Notes: generated by a model from the letters alone, not told the origin. DNA of 64,000 nt from Marinilabiliales bacterium (GCA_003512955.1 DOTG01000026.1:346032-410031); one strand, 5' to 3'; counted from the stretch's first letter, positions 1 through 9,946 are shown. A program made the numbers and translations.

Positions 1-597
1 GCCGATGATAAAATGATAGGCACCATTTTCGCTGAAGTTTTGCCAGCCAATAAACTCACCGACCATCATGCCATTACACAACCTATCGTAACCTTTGGAA
101 TACTCGCCCAGCACCTGTGGTACATTGTTCCCGATACTTTCAATATAGATTTTATGCTGTAAAAATCCGGCATTGGCCCGAAAATAAAGCCCGCTATTCT
201 GGTTCGAGCCCCAAACCGGGATAATCTTTCCTAAGGTTCCCATTACTTTATACCCTGCTTCGCGCATAACGATTTGGCCGGGTTCTCCATACATGGTGGT
301 TATTTGTCCGTCGCTGTTGAGCAACCCTTCGAGGGTATTGTTTTTCACTTTATTTCCAAAAAAATAGGTTGCCTCGGCACCCAGCATCCAACCCGATTTG
401 GTTTTAAATCCCAAACCACCCCCGGCATCGGAACCGTCGCCATAATCATTGGAAAGATCGCCTCCCGGAATCTGAAAGGCATAAGTTGCATATACATACA
501 TAAACGATTCCCGTGTATCTTTGGTTTGACCCATGGACTCAAACATGAAAAGGCTGGTAATAACGGCAAGTAAAAAGGGTGTAGCAAAATTCTTCAT
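1..597 (-). CDS. outer-membrane protein, 3'-truncated by window edge
   Basis: The reverse strand is open from an ATG at 597 to base 1 with no stop, so about 199 codons are visible and the C-terminus lies outside the window. It begins MKNFATPFLLAVITSLFMF, a signal peptide ending near SMGQ. The mature part is rich in Gly and aromatic residues (GGGLGFKTKSGWMLGAEATYFFG), the alternating pattern of transmembrane beta-strands. It is most likely a small outer-membrane beta-barrel. No specific family was recognised. A consensus TAnnTTTG promoter lies 32 bases upstream of the start. Confidence 0.75.
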   Translation of the reverse strand, partial: MKNFATPFLLAVITSLFMFESMGQTKDTRESFMYVYATYAFQIPGGDLSNDYGDGSDAGGGLGFKTKSGWMLGAEATYFFGNKVKNNTLEGLLNSDGQITTMYGEPGQIVMREAGYKVMGTLGKIIPVWGSNQNSGLYFRANAGFLQHKIYIESIGNNVPQVLGEYSKGYDRLCNGMMVGEFIGWQNFSENGAYHFIIG

Positions 598-628
598 AAC
601 ATAAAAAACCTATTTTTTTGAAACGGCT

Positions 629-636
629 CAAAGGTA
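629..636 (-). promoter_or_regulatory. Bacteroidota -7 promoter element
   Basis: Reading the minus strand gives TACCTTTG, an exact match to TAnnTTTG, 32 bases before the ATG at 597. This fits a short leader for the outer-membrane protein gene. Confidence 0.55.
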
Positions 637-964
637 ATAATATTATTGAAAGGCCAGATGCTTCTTGAAAACATATACCTTTCTGAATACCAACCATCAA
701 ACGATGGATTTCAGGCTTTCAAATGTCTTTCTCCACAGATTACGTTCAAAAAAAATCAAAAATTGTATGGGGTATCCTGTGGAAACACAATTGAAAGGTT
801 GTTTTAAACAAAATAATAAGTCGCAAAAATAAAATTAACTTTTGCTTACCATAAATTGATCCTACTTTTATTGCCAGATTAAAATTCAACGGTATAAAAA
901 TTATGAAATAGCCATAAGCAAAAGATTATTTACAAACTGTGGAAGTTTCTTGTGGCGAACCTTT
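637..964. other. intergenic region with no clear gene
   Basis: This is A+T-rich DNA between divergent genes. I see no convincing ORF, tRNA or strong hairpin. It should hold the promoter of the downstream glycosyltransferase gene, but I could not pick an exact TAnnTTTG match. Confidence 0.4.
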
Positions 965-1007
965 AGTTCACGAACACCTTTAAAAATAAACATGGAGTGA
1001 GTAATTC
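965..1007 (+). repeat. direct repeat, copy 1
   Basis: The blocks AGTTCACGAACAC (965-977) and GTGAGTAATTC (997-1007), with an A-rich spacer, recur in the same order at 6518-6554. The two copies bracket the glycosyltransferase and large outer-membrane protein genes. Confidence 0.6.
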
Positions 1008-1037
1008 CATCTGACCTTGATATAAAAATTAAATTAT

Positions 1038-2972
1038 ATGAAACTAACAAATAAACACATCCTTTCTTTTATCATTTTAATTACCCTTGTTTTAAGATTC
1101 TATCACTTTTTTGATATTCCATTTACCCATGATGAGCTAAGTGCTTTTTTACGTACACAATACTCCAATTTGTCCGAGGTAATTGAATTTGGCGTTAAAC
1201 AAACCGATACTCATCCGGCAGGCATACAGGTATTTATGTATTATTGGATCCGTTGGTTTGGAACAGATATTTGGATAATTAAACTTCCATTCACCCTAAT
1301 GGGAGTTGCCTCGGTATTGCTTGTTTTTTTAATCGGCAAAAAGTGGTTTAACGATACCGCAGGAATTTTATCGGCGGCTATGTTGGCAAGTACACAATAT
1401 ATGGTGATGTACAGCCAGATTGCCCGGCCCTACATCAGCGGATTATTTTTTTCTCTTTTTATGGTTCTTTTTTGGACAAACCTTATTAAAAAACCCGATA
1501 AACGATTTGCTGTTAATGCCATAGGTTATGTTCTTTTTTCCGCCTTTTGCGCCTATAATCACCACTTCAGTTTACTGTTTGCAGCAATTGTAGGTATAAC
1601 TGGTTTGTTTATTATTCCCAGCAATATGCGGGTGAAATATATTCTTTTAGGTATCTCAATTTTTATTCTATACATTCCTCATCTTCCTATTTTTTCCCAT
1701 CAACTGAGTCAGGGGGGAATTGAAGGATGGCTCGGAAAACCCCGGCCTGAATTTGTACCAAATTATTTATTCTATATTTTTAATTATTCATTGCTAGCAG
1801 TAGCTTTAACCCTCAGTATTTTGTTATGGGGAATTTTTAAGCGCGATGCCAATAAATTTAATTTCCGGTTTACAATTATTGCAGCCCTTTGGTTTGTTAT
1901 TCCTTTTGCAATCGGCTATTTTTATTCGGTTTATGTCAATAGTGTTATTCAGTTTTCAGTACTTATTTTTAGTCATGTTTTTTTATACTTTCTCCTATGG
2001 GGTCACATAAAACCCTTAAAACCAGCGATTAATCTTCTTTTATCGGTACTTATTCTCGTTATAAATTCATATTCATTGATTTACCAACGGAAACATTATG
2101 ATGTATTTTATCATTCACCCTATGTTGAGGTATTGTTAAACCATCAAAAATTAGATACCCCAAAAGAACAAACGCTGAGTATTGTTGATTCTGATCCTGA
2201 TAATTTGCCTTATTATATGAAGAAACTTCAAATTGATTCAACGTTTGTATGGTTACCATCCTTAACAAATGAAAAAGAACTCATTGAACTGCTTGAAGCT
2301 CAGAAGCCTTTTAAGAAATACGTTTATTTTGGTTGTCTGGCGAATAGTAACCCTGTAAATATTCCCATAATCCTCGATTATTACCCCACTCTTGTCTGGC
2401 AGAAAAATTTTGCCGGAGGAACCTGTTATCTTTTTTCAAAAGAACCCTCTCAAACAAAACCCTGGGTGGCTTTTTTCGATTTTGAACAGACCGGACCTTC
2501 CGGTTTTACCACTCCCGAAGCCCAACAATTGGCCGATTCCATAAGCTTTTCAGGGAAAACCTCCTATTTTATGGACAGCACCCATGAATGGTCGCTCAAT
2601 TTTTCATGTCAATTAAATCCGATCATGAAAAACGAAAATAATTTCATTGATATCTCCCTGATGACCAAAATCCAGGATTCATTTACTGACGCCGTTTTGG
2701 TGGCAACCATTGAGACTGTGGACGGGAAACAGGTTTATTGGGGAGGAGCCTCTTTTCAGAAGTTTGTTCCCATCTCCCGAACGCCCAATACCTGGATACC
2801 GGTTCACCATAGCATCAAACTTTCCGATGTGCCTTTGGTTAACGATGAAATGGTTTTAAAAACTTATGTATGGAACCTTAAACATCAACAATTTTTTATC
2901 GATGACTATGGTATTTTGGTAAGGGATGGAAATCCTGTAATTTATAGCCTTTTGGAAAACTTCAACAAGTAA
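1038..2972 (+). CDS. GT39/ArnT-like membrane glycosyltransferase
   Basis: This 644-residue protein has about ten hydrophobic helices in residues 1-360, followed by a soluble C-terminal domain. The first helix is followed by FTHDELSAFLRT, the acidic loop typical of GT-C fold glycosyltransferases (PMT/ArnT class), in which an acidic residue of the first periplasmic loop is catalytic. These enzymes move a sugar from a polyprenyl-phosphate donor to a protein or lipid on the periplasmic side. The roughly 270-residue C-terminal part (FFDFEQTGPSGF onward) looks like a beta-rich accessory domain. The donor and acceptor cannot be told from sequence. The next gene starts 60 bases downstream and may be co-transcribed. 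Confidence 0.75.
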   Translation: MKLTNKHILSFIILITLVLRFYHFFDIPFTHDELSAFLRTQYSNLSEVIEFGVKQTDTHPAGIQVFMYYWIRWFGTDIWIIKLPFTLMGVASVLLVFLIGKKWFNDTAGILSAAMLASTQYMVMYSQIARPYISGLFFSLFMVLFWTNLIKKPDKRFAVNAIGYVLFSAFCAYNHHFSLLFAAIVGITGLFIIPSNMRVKYILLGISIFILYIPHLPIFSHQLSQGGIEGWLGKPRPEFVPNYLFYIFNYSLLAVALTLSILLWGIFKRDANKFNFRFTIIAALWFVIPFAIGYFYSVYVNSVIQFSVLIFSHVFLYFLLWGHIKPLKPAINLLLSVLILVINSYSLIYQRKHYDVFYHSPYVEVLLNHQKLDTPKEQTLSIVDSDPDNLPYYMKKLQIDSTFVWLPSLTNEKELIELLEAQKPFKKYVYFGCLANSNPVNIPIILDYYPTLVWQKNFAGGTCYLFSKEPSQTKPWVAFFDFEQTGPSGFTTPEAQQLADSISFSGKTSYFMDSTHEWSLNFSCQLNPIMKNENNFIDISLMTKIQDSFTDAVLVATIETVDGKQVYWGGASFQKFVPISRTPNTWIPVHHSIKLSDVPLVNDEMVLKTYVWNLKHQQFFIDDYGILVRDGNPVIYSLLENFNK

Positions 2973-3031
2973 AAAACAAACCTGAATCAATTCATTTTAA
3001 TGTAGATGTTACCGCCTAATCACGTTTTTAA

Positions 3032-6000
3032 TTGAGGAAGAAGCTTTTATATACGGTATTTTGCCTCGTTCCCCTTTTAGGGGCAGGGCAGCAATTAAGC
3101 AACCTGCATGTAAAAACGTTTCAGTTCACCGACTCCCTGCTGCTCGATGTTTACCACCTGGTTCCCGGAAGCGAACAGGTACTAACCCAGGAAAAGCAGT
3201 TACTCCCCGGGGTTCATTACCAAATCAATTATTCCAAAGCCATTTTAGTTTTATTGCAGGACAGCTTAACCCGCCATCCCATCCAGGTATTCTACCGGAC
3301 ATTTCCATTCAAGAGCCTTGAAATAATCGGTAGTCCACCATTTTTCGATAACCAAAGAAAACCAACCCTTCCTCTGACTTTGCCTGAGGATGAAACAAGT
3401 ACCATTCCTAATGCTCAGGGAAAAAAACAACCCATAAAAGTCACAGGAACCCTGTCGAGAGGGTTGCAAGTTGGAAATAGCCAGAACATGACTTTAAACT
3501 CCGAATTGAATTTACAGATGCGCGGGCAATTGACCGACCAAATCATGCTGGAGGCGGTATTGTCCGATAAAAACATCCCCATTCAACCTGAAGGGTATTC
3601 GCAACAAATCAACGAGTTCGATCAAATTTATATCCGGCTGTACGATTCAACCCGTTTTTTACAAATGGGTGATGTTTCCATCGCGGCCTCCAATAGCTAT
3701 TTTATGCAGTTTAACCGAAAGGTGATGGGTGCCGATCTCCGGGCAAAGCAGGCATCGCCCATCGGAAAATTTACCACGAACCTACAAGCCAGTGCAGCCA
3801 TTGCCAAAGGGAATTTCAACCGTATGAATTTTACCGGGATTGAAGGAAGCCAGGGACCTTATCCCCTGAATGGCGCCAACAACGAAACCTATATTGTGGT
3901 TTTGGCCGGTACCGAAAAGATTTATCTGGATGGTGAACTCCTGGAGCGTGGGGAACAGGCCGATTATGTGATAAACTACAATACTGGTGAACTGACATTT
4001 AACCCAAACCTGATGATTACCGGTAATTCCCGGATTATTGCCGAGTTTGAATACAGCGATAAGAATTACAACCGCTTTCTTTTGTATTCACAAATACGTA
4101 CGGAATCGGCAAAAGCCTCTTTCGGGTTGCACTATTTCACGGAGGGAGACGCCAAAAACCAACAGGTAAACCAAACCCTTACCGATGACCAAAAGCAGGT
4201 GCTGATGCAGGCAGGCGACGAGGCCTCGCTGGCCTTGGTACCCAATTACGATAGCGTAGCTTATACCGTTTCGCAGATTCTATACAAACTAGTGGACACC
4301 TTGGTTCAGGGAATCCGTTACGACAGCATTCTGGTTTATTCCACACATGCCGATAGCGCCTTTTATTCGGCTGGTTTTGCCTTTGTGGGAGTCAACCGGG
4401 GAAGTTATGTGCAGGAGCTGACCGCCGCCAACGGAAAAGTTTTCAGGTGGGTAGCTCCTGTTAATGGAACCGCGCAAGGAAGCTACGAGCCAGTTCAGCT
4501 ATTGGTGGCTCCACAGAAAAAACAGCTTCTGGTAGCCAAAGCCCGCTTTGTCCCCAACCAAAGGTGGGCTTTTGAAACCGAGTGGGCTTTTTCTAACAAA
4601 GACCTGAACACCTTTTCATCCATGAATGACAGTGACAACCAAGGGCTGGCCATTAAAAACCAGGTTACCTACAAACAGTCCATCAAACAAACTTCGCTCA
4701 CCTGGCTGTTGAGCCATGAATTTACCCACAGGAATTTTAATCCCATCGAGCGGTTCCGGAAAACCGAATTCGAGCGGGACTGGAACCTCCTATCTGCGCC
4801 CACGGAACATATCCATCTGGTGCAATCGCAACTGACGCTTCCCAGTGTATGGGGCGAAAAACAGACGCTTGCCGTAGAGTTACTTAAAAGCGGATCCGAA
4901 TATACCGGCTACAAAGGCAGTTTTACCTCAACATTACAAAAAGCTAAGTTCTCGGAACAAGTGGCGGTGAGTTTTCTGAACAGCTCAGGTTCCACCAACC
5001 ACACTACCTTTTACCGGCACCGGATTCAGATTTTTCAAAAAATGGGGCCATTGAAACTTGGTGCCGGCCATGAATTTGAAGACAACCGGATGACCCTGAC
5101 AAATTCCGATACCCTTTTGGAGAACAGCCAAAAATATAGCCAAACAGATGTGTCGTTCCAAACAGGCGACTCCACCCAAAACCAATGGGCAGTACGTTAC
5201 CAAAACCGTATTGACTTTTTACCCGGTACCTACCAACTGCAAAAAGCCTCCAAATCGGACGATGTAAGCCTGACATCTCAAATCGGCAGCCATCCCCGGC
5301 ACAAACTCAATGCTTCGTTCACCTGGCGGAATTTCAGGGTAACGGATGCCTCACTTGTTGCAGATGCCCAAAGCGGACAAAACCTGCTGTCAAGGCTCGA
5401 TCACCAATGGCAGGCACAAAAAAAATGGCTCGTCATACAATCTTTTTATGAGATAGGTACCGGAATGGAGAACAAAAAGGAATATTCATACATTGAAGTC
5501 GGCCCCGGACAAGGAATTTACAGTTGGATAGACACTAATGGGAACAGCATCCCGGAACTGGATGAGTTTGAGGTGTCGCCCTTCCCTGAAGAGGCCAATT
5601 ATTTAAAGATTTACATCCCCACCAGCGAGTATATAAAAGTGTATTCCATTAAATGGACCGAGAATGTGAAACTGGAGCCACAAAAGTTTTGGGCCGACCC
5701 CAACCGCATCCAAAAGTTCGTAGCCCGGTTCAACAACAACCTGAATTACCGCATCCAGCAAAAACATACCGATGAAGAGCTGCTTGCCCGGTTGAATCCT
5801 ATCCAATCGTCGGTAGCCGATTCTTCATTGATAAGTGTGAGCGCCCAATTCCGGAACACGCTGTCGTTTAACCGCAACCACCGTTTGGTAAGTGCCGACC
5901 TCACCTTTGGCCAACAATTCCAGAAATCACTGCTGGTGCATGGATTCGACCAAACGGAGATTGCCCAGCAAGAACTTAACGTGCGATGGAATATGACCCC

Positions 6001-6478
6001 GGAATTTATCTGGACAAACAGTACCCAGCATCAGTTAAGAACCTACACCTCGGAATATTTTACTGCCAAAAATTACAGGATCGAAGGTTATGAAAACCGG
6101 GCAACGTTTCAATGGCAACCCTCGCCAAGGTTCCGCACCTCGGTTTCGTATATCCTGAAAAAGAAGGAAAACCGGGGTTCGGTAGAACAATTGCTTTGGA
6201 ACGAATGCACCCCGGAAGTAAAAATCAGTTCGCCCAAACAGGGGACTTTAACAATTAACGCCTCGGTGATTGTGAACCGGTACAAGGGCGATGAAACCAG
6301 CTCAGTGGCTTACAACCTGCTCGAAGGTTATGCCCCGGGCGAGAATTACCGATGGACCGTCCAGCTTACCCGAAACCTCAATCAGTTTCTGCGGTTATCG
6401 TTCCATTATCAGGGGCGGAAACCCGCGGAGCTCCCTGCCATTCATACCGGACAGGTCAGTGTAAGTGCGTATTTTTAG
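3032..6478 (+). CDS. large outer-membrane/surface protein of unknown function
   Basis: The protein has 1148 residues with a TTG start and a signal peptide (MRKKLLYTVFCLVPLLGAGQ). The N-terminal 130 residues resemble a periplasmic beta-domain. The segment GTEKIYLDGELLERGEQADY followed by VINYNTGELTFNP is a motif I associate with very large bacteroidotal and chlorobial outer-membrane proteins, including SprA-like translocons. The remainder is long, amphipathic and ends in a beta-strand with terminal aromatic residue (VSVSAYF), consistent with a C-terminal barrel. It is about half the length of SprA, so I do not call it SprA. Base composition is typical of the flanking chromosome, unlike the island that follows. 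TTG is the only start that gives the full signal peptide. Confidence 0.7.
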   Translation: MRKKLLYTVFCLVPLLGAGQQLSNLHVKTFQFTDSLLLDVYHLVPGSEQVLTQEKQLLPGVHYQINYSKAILVLLQDSLTRHPIQVFYRTFPFKSLEIIGSPPFFDNQRKPTLPLTLPEDETSTIPNAQGKKQPIKVTGTLSRGLQVGNSQNMTLNSELNLQMRGQLTDQIMLEAVLSDKNIPIQPEGYSQQINEFDQIYIRLYDSTRFLQMGDVSIAASNSYFMQFNRKVMGADLRAKQASPIGKFTTNLQASAAIAKGNFNRMNFTGIEGSQGPYPLNGANNETYIVVLAGTEKIYLDGELLERGEQADYVINYNTGELTFNPNLMITGNSRIIAEFEYSDKNYNRFLLYSQIRTESAKASFGLHYFTEGDAKNQQVNQTLTDDQKQVLMQAGDEASLALVPNYDSVAYTVSQILYKLVDTLVQGIRYDSILVYSTHADSAFYSAGFAFVGVNRGSYVQELTAANGKVFRWVAPVNGTAQGSYEPVQLLVAPQKKQLLVAKARFVPNQRWAFETEWAFSNKDLNTFSSMNDSDNQGLAIKNQVTYKQSIKQTSLTWLLSHEFTHRNFNPIERFRKTEFERDWNLLSAPTEHIHLVQSQLTLPSVWGEKQTLAVELLKSGSEYTGYKGSFTSTLQKAKFSEQVAVSFLNSSGSTNHTTFYRHRIQIFQKMGPLKLGAGHEFEDNRMTLTNSDTLLENSQKYSQTDVSFQTGDSTQNQWAVRYQNRIDFLPGTYQLQKASKSDDVSLTSQIGSHPRHKLNASFTWRNFRVTDASLVADAQSGQNLLSRLDHQWQAQKKWLVIQSFYEIGTGMENKKEYSYIEVGPGQGIYSWIDTNGNSIPELDEFEVSPFPEEANYLKIYIPTSEYIKVYSIKWTENVKLEPQKFWADPNRIQKFVARFNNNLNYRIQQKHTDEELLARLNPIQSSVADSSLISVSAQFRNTLSFNRNHRLVSADLTFGQQFQKSLLVHGFDQTEIAQQELNVRWNMTPEFIWTNSTQHQLRTYTSEYFTAKNYRIEGYENRATFQWQPSPRFRTSVSYILKKKENRGSVEQLLWNECTPEVKISSPKQGTLTINASVIVNRYKGDETSSVAYNLLEGYAPGENYRWTVQLTRNLNQFLRLSFHYQGRKPAELPAIHTGQVSVSAYF

Positions 6479-6517
6479 TGCGGGTGGGAGCTAAACCCTA
6501 AAGAACCCACATTTTGA

Positions 6518-6554
6518 AGTTCACGAACACTTATAAAAATTGGGTGAGTAATTC
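6518..6554 (+). repeat. direct repeat, copy 2
   Basis: AGTTCACGAACAC (6518-6530) and GTGAGTAATTC (6544-6554) repeat the blocks at 965-1007, with a spacer six bases shorter. This copy sits exactly at the left boundary of the A+T-rich defence island. Confidence 0.6.
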
Positions 6555-6620
6555 TGCCAACTCGTTAGTGCGTGTTGAAAACTTTATCATAAAATTGATT
6601 GATTTGCAATTAGATTTTTA

Positions 6621-6628
6621 TAATTTTG
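6621..6628 (+). promoter_or_regulatory. promoter -7 element of defence island
   Basis: TAATTTTG matches TAnnTTTG exactly, 23 bases before the ATG of the XRE regulator. No other strong match or terminator was seen between here and 14521, so it may drive the five-gene cluster. Confidence 0.6.
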
Positions 6629-6650
6629 ACAAAAATAGTCAACGGCAATT

Positions 6651-6962
6651 ATGTCAACAGAAACAATCGGTGAGAAGCTAAGACAATTAAGGGAAGAAAA
6701 TAACTTGCCATTGCGAAAAGTTGCAGCATTGATAGATATTGATGTAGCAATTTTAAGCAAGATGGAGCGAGGCGAAAGAAAACTAACAAAGGAAATAGTT
6801 CTGAAACTTGCTAATACTTACAAATACAATGTGGACGAGTTATTAGTCTTATTTCTAAGTGAAAGAATAATGTATGAGATTCAAGACGAAGCATTGGGTG
6901 AGAAAGCACTAAAAGTAGCTGAAAGAAGAGTAAAATATTTAAAGGAAAATAAAGGGAAATGA
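6651..6962 (+). CDS. XRE-family HTH regulator, controller-like
   Basis: This 103-residue protein has a Cro/C1 helix-turn-helix at about residues 7-62 (GEKLRQLREENNLPLRKVAA, then SKMERGERKLTKE). A short basic, helical tail follows. Its size and position directly ahead of a restriction-modification gene fit a controller (C) protein that times expression of the nuclease. The stop codon overlaps the ATG of the next gene (ATGA), which implies translational coupling. It would probably bind operators near its own promoter at 6621, though I could not identify a clear operator palindrome. A general defence-island regulator is the alternative. Confidence 0.8.
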   Translation: MSTETIGEKLRQLREENNLPLRKVAALIDIDVAILSKMERGERKLTKEIVLKLANTYKYNVDELLVLFLSERIMYEIQDEALGEKALKVAERRVKYLKENKGK

Positions 6963-9946
6963 CAATTAAGCAACTCATAGATAAATATACAGCCGACAGG
7001 AATTATTACTTGACAATCAAGTATAATGAAACACTGCTTCGCAGTGATTTCTTAGACCCTTTTTTCGAGTTGCTGGGTTGGGACATTAAAAACAACGCAG
7101 GAAAACCGACCAACGAGAGAGAGGTAATTTTGGAAGAAGCATTGAAAGCTAATGCTTCCGAACATTCCAAAAAACCTGATTACACATTCCGACTTTTTTC
7201 TGAAAGAAAATTCTTTTTGGAAGCAAAGAAACCTTGCGTTTCTATTGAATCAAACAATGATACAGCAAAGCAAGTAAGACGATACGGTTTTACGGCAAAA
7301 TTAAAAATCTCAGTTCTTTCAAACTTTGAATACTTACTCATTTATGACACTTCTGTAAAAGTTGAGAAGGATGATAACCATCAAAAAGCACTTATAAAAA
7401 AATATCATTACACAGAATATGAAAGCAAGTTTGAAGAAATCAAAAAGCTTCTTGGAAAGGAATCTGTTTATTCAGGAACATTTGAGACAGAGTGGAAGGA
7501 AATAGAAAGCAAAATCAATCAATACTCGATTGACAATTTATTCCTAAACCAAATAAATGAATGGCGAAAAGCTCTTGGTTGTGAAATTTATAAAAATGAA
7601 CCAAAGATAGACGAGCAACAATTAAACGATGTTGTACAAAGTTATATTAACCGAGTAATATTCCTTCGAGTGTGTGAAGACAGAAATTTAGAGGATTACC
7701 AAACTCTTCTAAAGTTTGCCAACGCAAACGACTTCAAAGCACTTATTAAGAAATTTGAAGATGCCGATAAACGCTATAATTCAGGTTTGTTTGACCAGTT
7801 GTTGAAAGACAAGATAGTTGAAAATGTTAGTTCAGTTTTTTGGACAATTATCAAGCAACTTTATTACCCTGAGAGCCCTTATTCTTTCAGCGTTTTTTCA
7901 TCAGATGTTTTAGGGAGCATTTATGAAATTTTCCTTTCGGAAAAATTATCTGTTCAAAGCGGTTCGGTTGTTTTGGTTAAGAAACCTGAAAATATTGACC
8001 GTGACATCATAACAACACCGACATTTATCATTAGCGACATTTTACGAAATACCGTTTTGAAAAAATGTGAAGGGAAAACAGACAATGAAATTTTAAAGTT
8101 GAAATTCGCCGATATTTCTTGCGGTTCAGGTGCTTTTTTACTGGAATTGTTTCAGTTAATCAATGATATTTTGATTGACTATTATCTAAAAAAAAATAAA
8201 ATAAAACTGATTCAGACCAATATAAACACTTATAAACTGCCGTTTGAAATCAAGCGTCAACTTTTATTGAATTGTATTTACGGAGTTGATAAAGATTACA
8301 ATGCAGTTGAAGCAACCAAATTTGGATTGCTTTTGAAATTGTTAGAAGACGAAGACACTAATTCAACCAATAAAACTAAACCTGTTTTACCCAACCTTTC
8401 GGAAAATATCTTTTTTGGAAACAGTTTATTGAATCCAAAACAAGTAACCGAAAAGAAAGACCAAGTAATAATCAACCCGTTTGATTTCTCAAAACTTCGT
8501 TTTGATGTCATTGTAGGAAATCCGCCTTATATGAAGTCGGAGGATATGAAAAATATAACTCCGCTTGAATTACCTCTTTACAAAACCAATTACAATTCGG
8601 CTTACAAGCAGTTTGATAAATACTTCCTTTTCCTTGAACAAGGTATCAATTTGTTAGCTGATGATGGTATTTTGGGGTATATTGTTCCAAGTAAATTTAC
8701 AAAAGTTGGTGCAGGTCTTAAACTTCGTGAAATACTCGCAGAAAAAGAGTATTTGCATTCAATTGTTTCATTTGGGGCAAATCAGGTATTCGCAGACAAA
8801 ACTACCTACACTTGTTTGCTAATTTTAAACAAGAAACCCCAAAAGACTTTCAAATATGCAGAAGTTAAAAACCTGAAAAGTTGGAGAGTAAGAGAACCTG
8901 AAGCCGTAAAATATGCTTCAAAAAATACAAATGAATTAGATGGTGAATTATGGGTTTTAGTACCGACTGAATTGACAAATGCCTATAATAAAATCGTTAC
9001 TCAAAGCATTAAACTTGGCGATTTAGTTGGAAATGATAATATTTTCAATGGTATTCAAACAAGTGCCAATGATGTTTATATTTTCACTCCATCAAAAGAA
9101 GATAAAAAGTATTTCTTCTTCTCGAAAAAAGGAATTGAATACAAGATTGAAAAGGAAATAACAAAACCCTATTTTCAAACGTCATCAGGCGAAGACAATT
9201 TATATACTTACAGAACATTCAAACCGAATGCAAGGGTAATTTATCCTTACGCAGCAACAAAAACAGGAGTTGACATAATTCCACTTTCTGCGATTCAAAA
9301 GAAATATCCTTTGGCTTATGAATATTTACAAAAACATAAAGCCATTTTAAATAATCCGAAACGTGATGTTAAGCCCGAGCCAAAAACTAAAGACGAATGG
9401 CACAGATACGGCAGGCATCAAAGTTTGGATAGTTGTGGACTTTCTTCAAAAATTATTGTTGGCGTTCTTTCTGTTGGAGACAAATACGCAATTGATGTTC
9501 ACGGAACGTTGATTTCGTCAGGTGGAACAGCAGGATATTGCGTAGTGGCAATTCCAACAAGTTCCGAATATTCCATTTACTACATTCAAGCTATTCTCAA
9601 CTCTAAGTATTTGGAGTGGTTCAGTGCTTTGTATGGCGAAGTTTTCAGAGGTGGTTATATTGCAAGGGGAACTAAGGTATTGAAGAACTTACCAATTCGC
9701 TTGATTGACTTTGACAATGCAAATGAAAAAGCACTTCACGACAAAATTGTTGAAACTCAAAAAGGGTTAATCAGCATCTATGACCAAATAGATGCAAACT
9801 CTGGAAACAAAAGGGCTTTAACGCCACTTAAAGGACAATTTGAGAGAGAAAAACTCAAATTAGATACGCTATTAGCCGAATTATACAATTTAGGCGATGA
9901 TGATTCATTAATCCCATTAATCAAAGAATTGTATGAAGCTAATTAA
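6959..9946 (+). CDS. Eco57I-like type IIG restriction-modification enzyme
   Basis: The 995-residue protein carries nuclease and methyltransferase in one chain. The N-terminus has a PD-(D/E)xK-type pattern, with PDY at 73-75 and EAK at 88-90, as in type I R and IIG nucleases. Methyltransferase motif I is DISCGSGAF near residue 385 and motif IV is NPPY near 521-524, which indicates N6-adenine methylation. The C-terminal third (for example FRGGYIARGTKVLKNLPI) matches TaqI/Eco57I-type target-recognition domains. From memory, Eco57I is about 1000 residues and is partnered by a separate methylase of about 540 residues, the same arrangement as here. Start and stop overlap both neighbours. The recognition sequence cannot be predicted. 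The gene is A+T-rich relative to the chromosome on either side. Confidence 0.85.
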   Translation: MTIKQLIDKYTADRNYYLTIKYNETLLRSDFLDPFFELLGWDIKNNAGKPTNEREVILEEALKANASEHSKKPDYTFRLFSERKFFLEAKKPCVSIESNNDTAKQVRRYGFTAKLKISVLSNFEYLLIYDTSVKVEKDDNHQKALIKKYHYTEYESKFEEIKKLLGKESVYSGTFETEWKEIESKINQYSIDNLFLNQINEWRKALGCEIYKNEPKIDEQQLNDVVQSYINRVIFLRVCEDRNLEDYQTLLKFANANDFKALIKKFEDADKRYNSGLFDQLLKDKIVENVSSVFWTIIKQLYYPESPYSFSVFSSDVLGSIYEIFLSEKLSVQSGSVVLVKKPENIDRDIITTPTFIISDILRNTVLKKCEGKTDNEILKLKFADISCGSGAFLLELFQLINDILIDYYLKKNKIKLIQTNINTYKLPFEIKRQLLLNCIYGVDKDYNAVEATKFGLLLKLLEDEDTNSTNKTKPVLPNLSENIFFGNSLLNPKQVTEKKDQVIINPFDFSKLRFDVIVGNPPYMKSEDMKNITPLELPLYKTNYNSAYKQFDKYFLFLEQGINLLADDGILGYIVPSKFTKVGAGLKLREILAEKEYLHSIVSFGANQVFADKTTYTCLLILNKKPQKTFKYAEVKNLKSWRVREPEAVKYASKNTNELDGELWVLVPTELTNAYNKIVTQSIKLGDLVGNDNIFNGIQTSANDVYIFTPSKEDKKYFFFSKKGIEYKIEKEITKPYFQTSSGEDNLYTYRTFKPNARVIYPYAATKTGVDIIPLSAIQKKYPLAYEYLQKHKAILNNPKRDVKPEPKTKDEWHRYGRHQSLDSCGLSSKIIVGVLSVGDKYAIDVHGTLISSGGTAGYCVVAIPTSSEYSIYYIQAILNSKYLEWFSALYGEVFRGGYIARGTKVLKNLPIRLIDFDNANEKALHDKIVETQKGLISIYDQIDANSGNKRALTPLKGQFEREKLKLDTLLAELYNLGDDDSLIPLIKELYEAN

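Noticed and set aside
4985..5276. Minus-strand ORFs inside the large outer-membrane gene
   Set aside because: They are antisense shadows of a well-supported long coding frame, with no domain or promoter.
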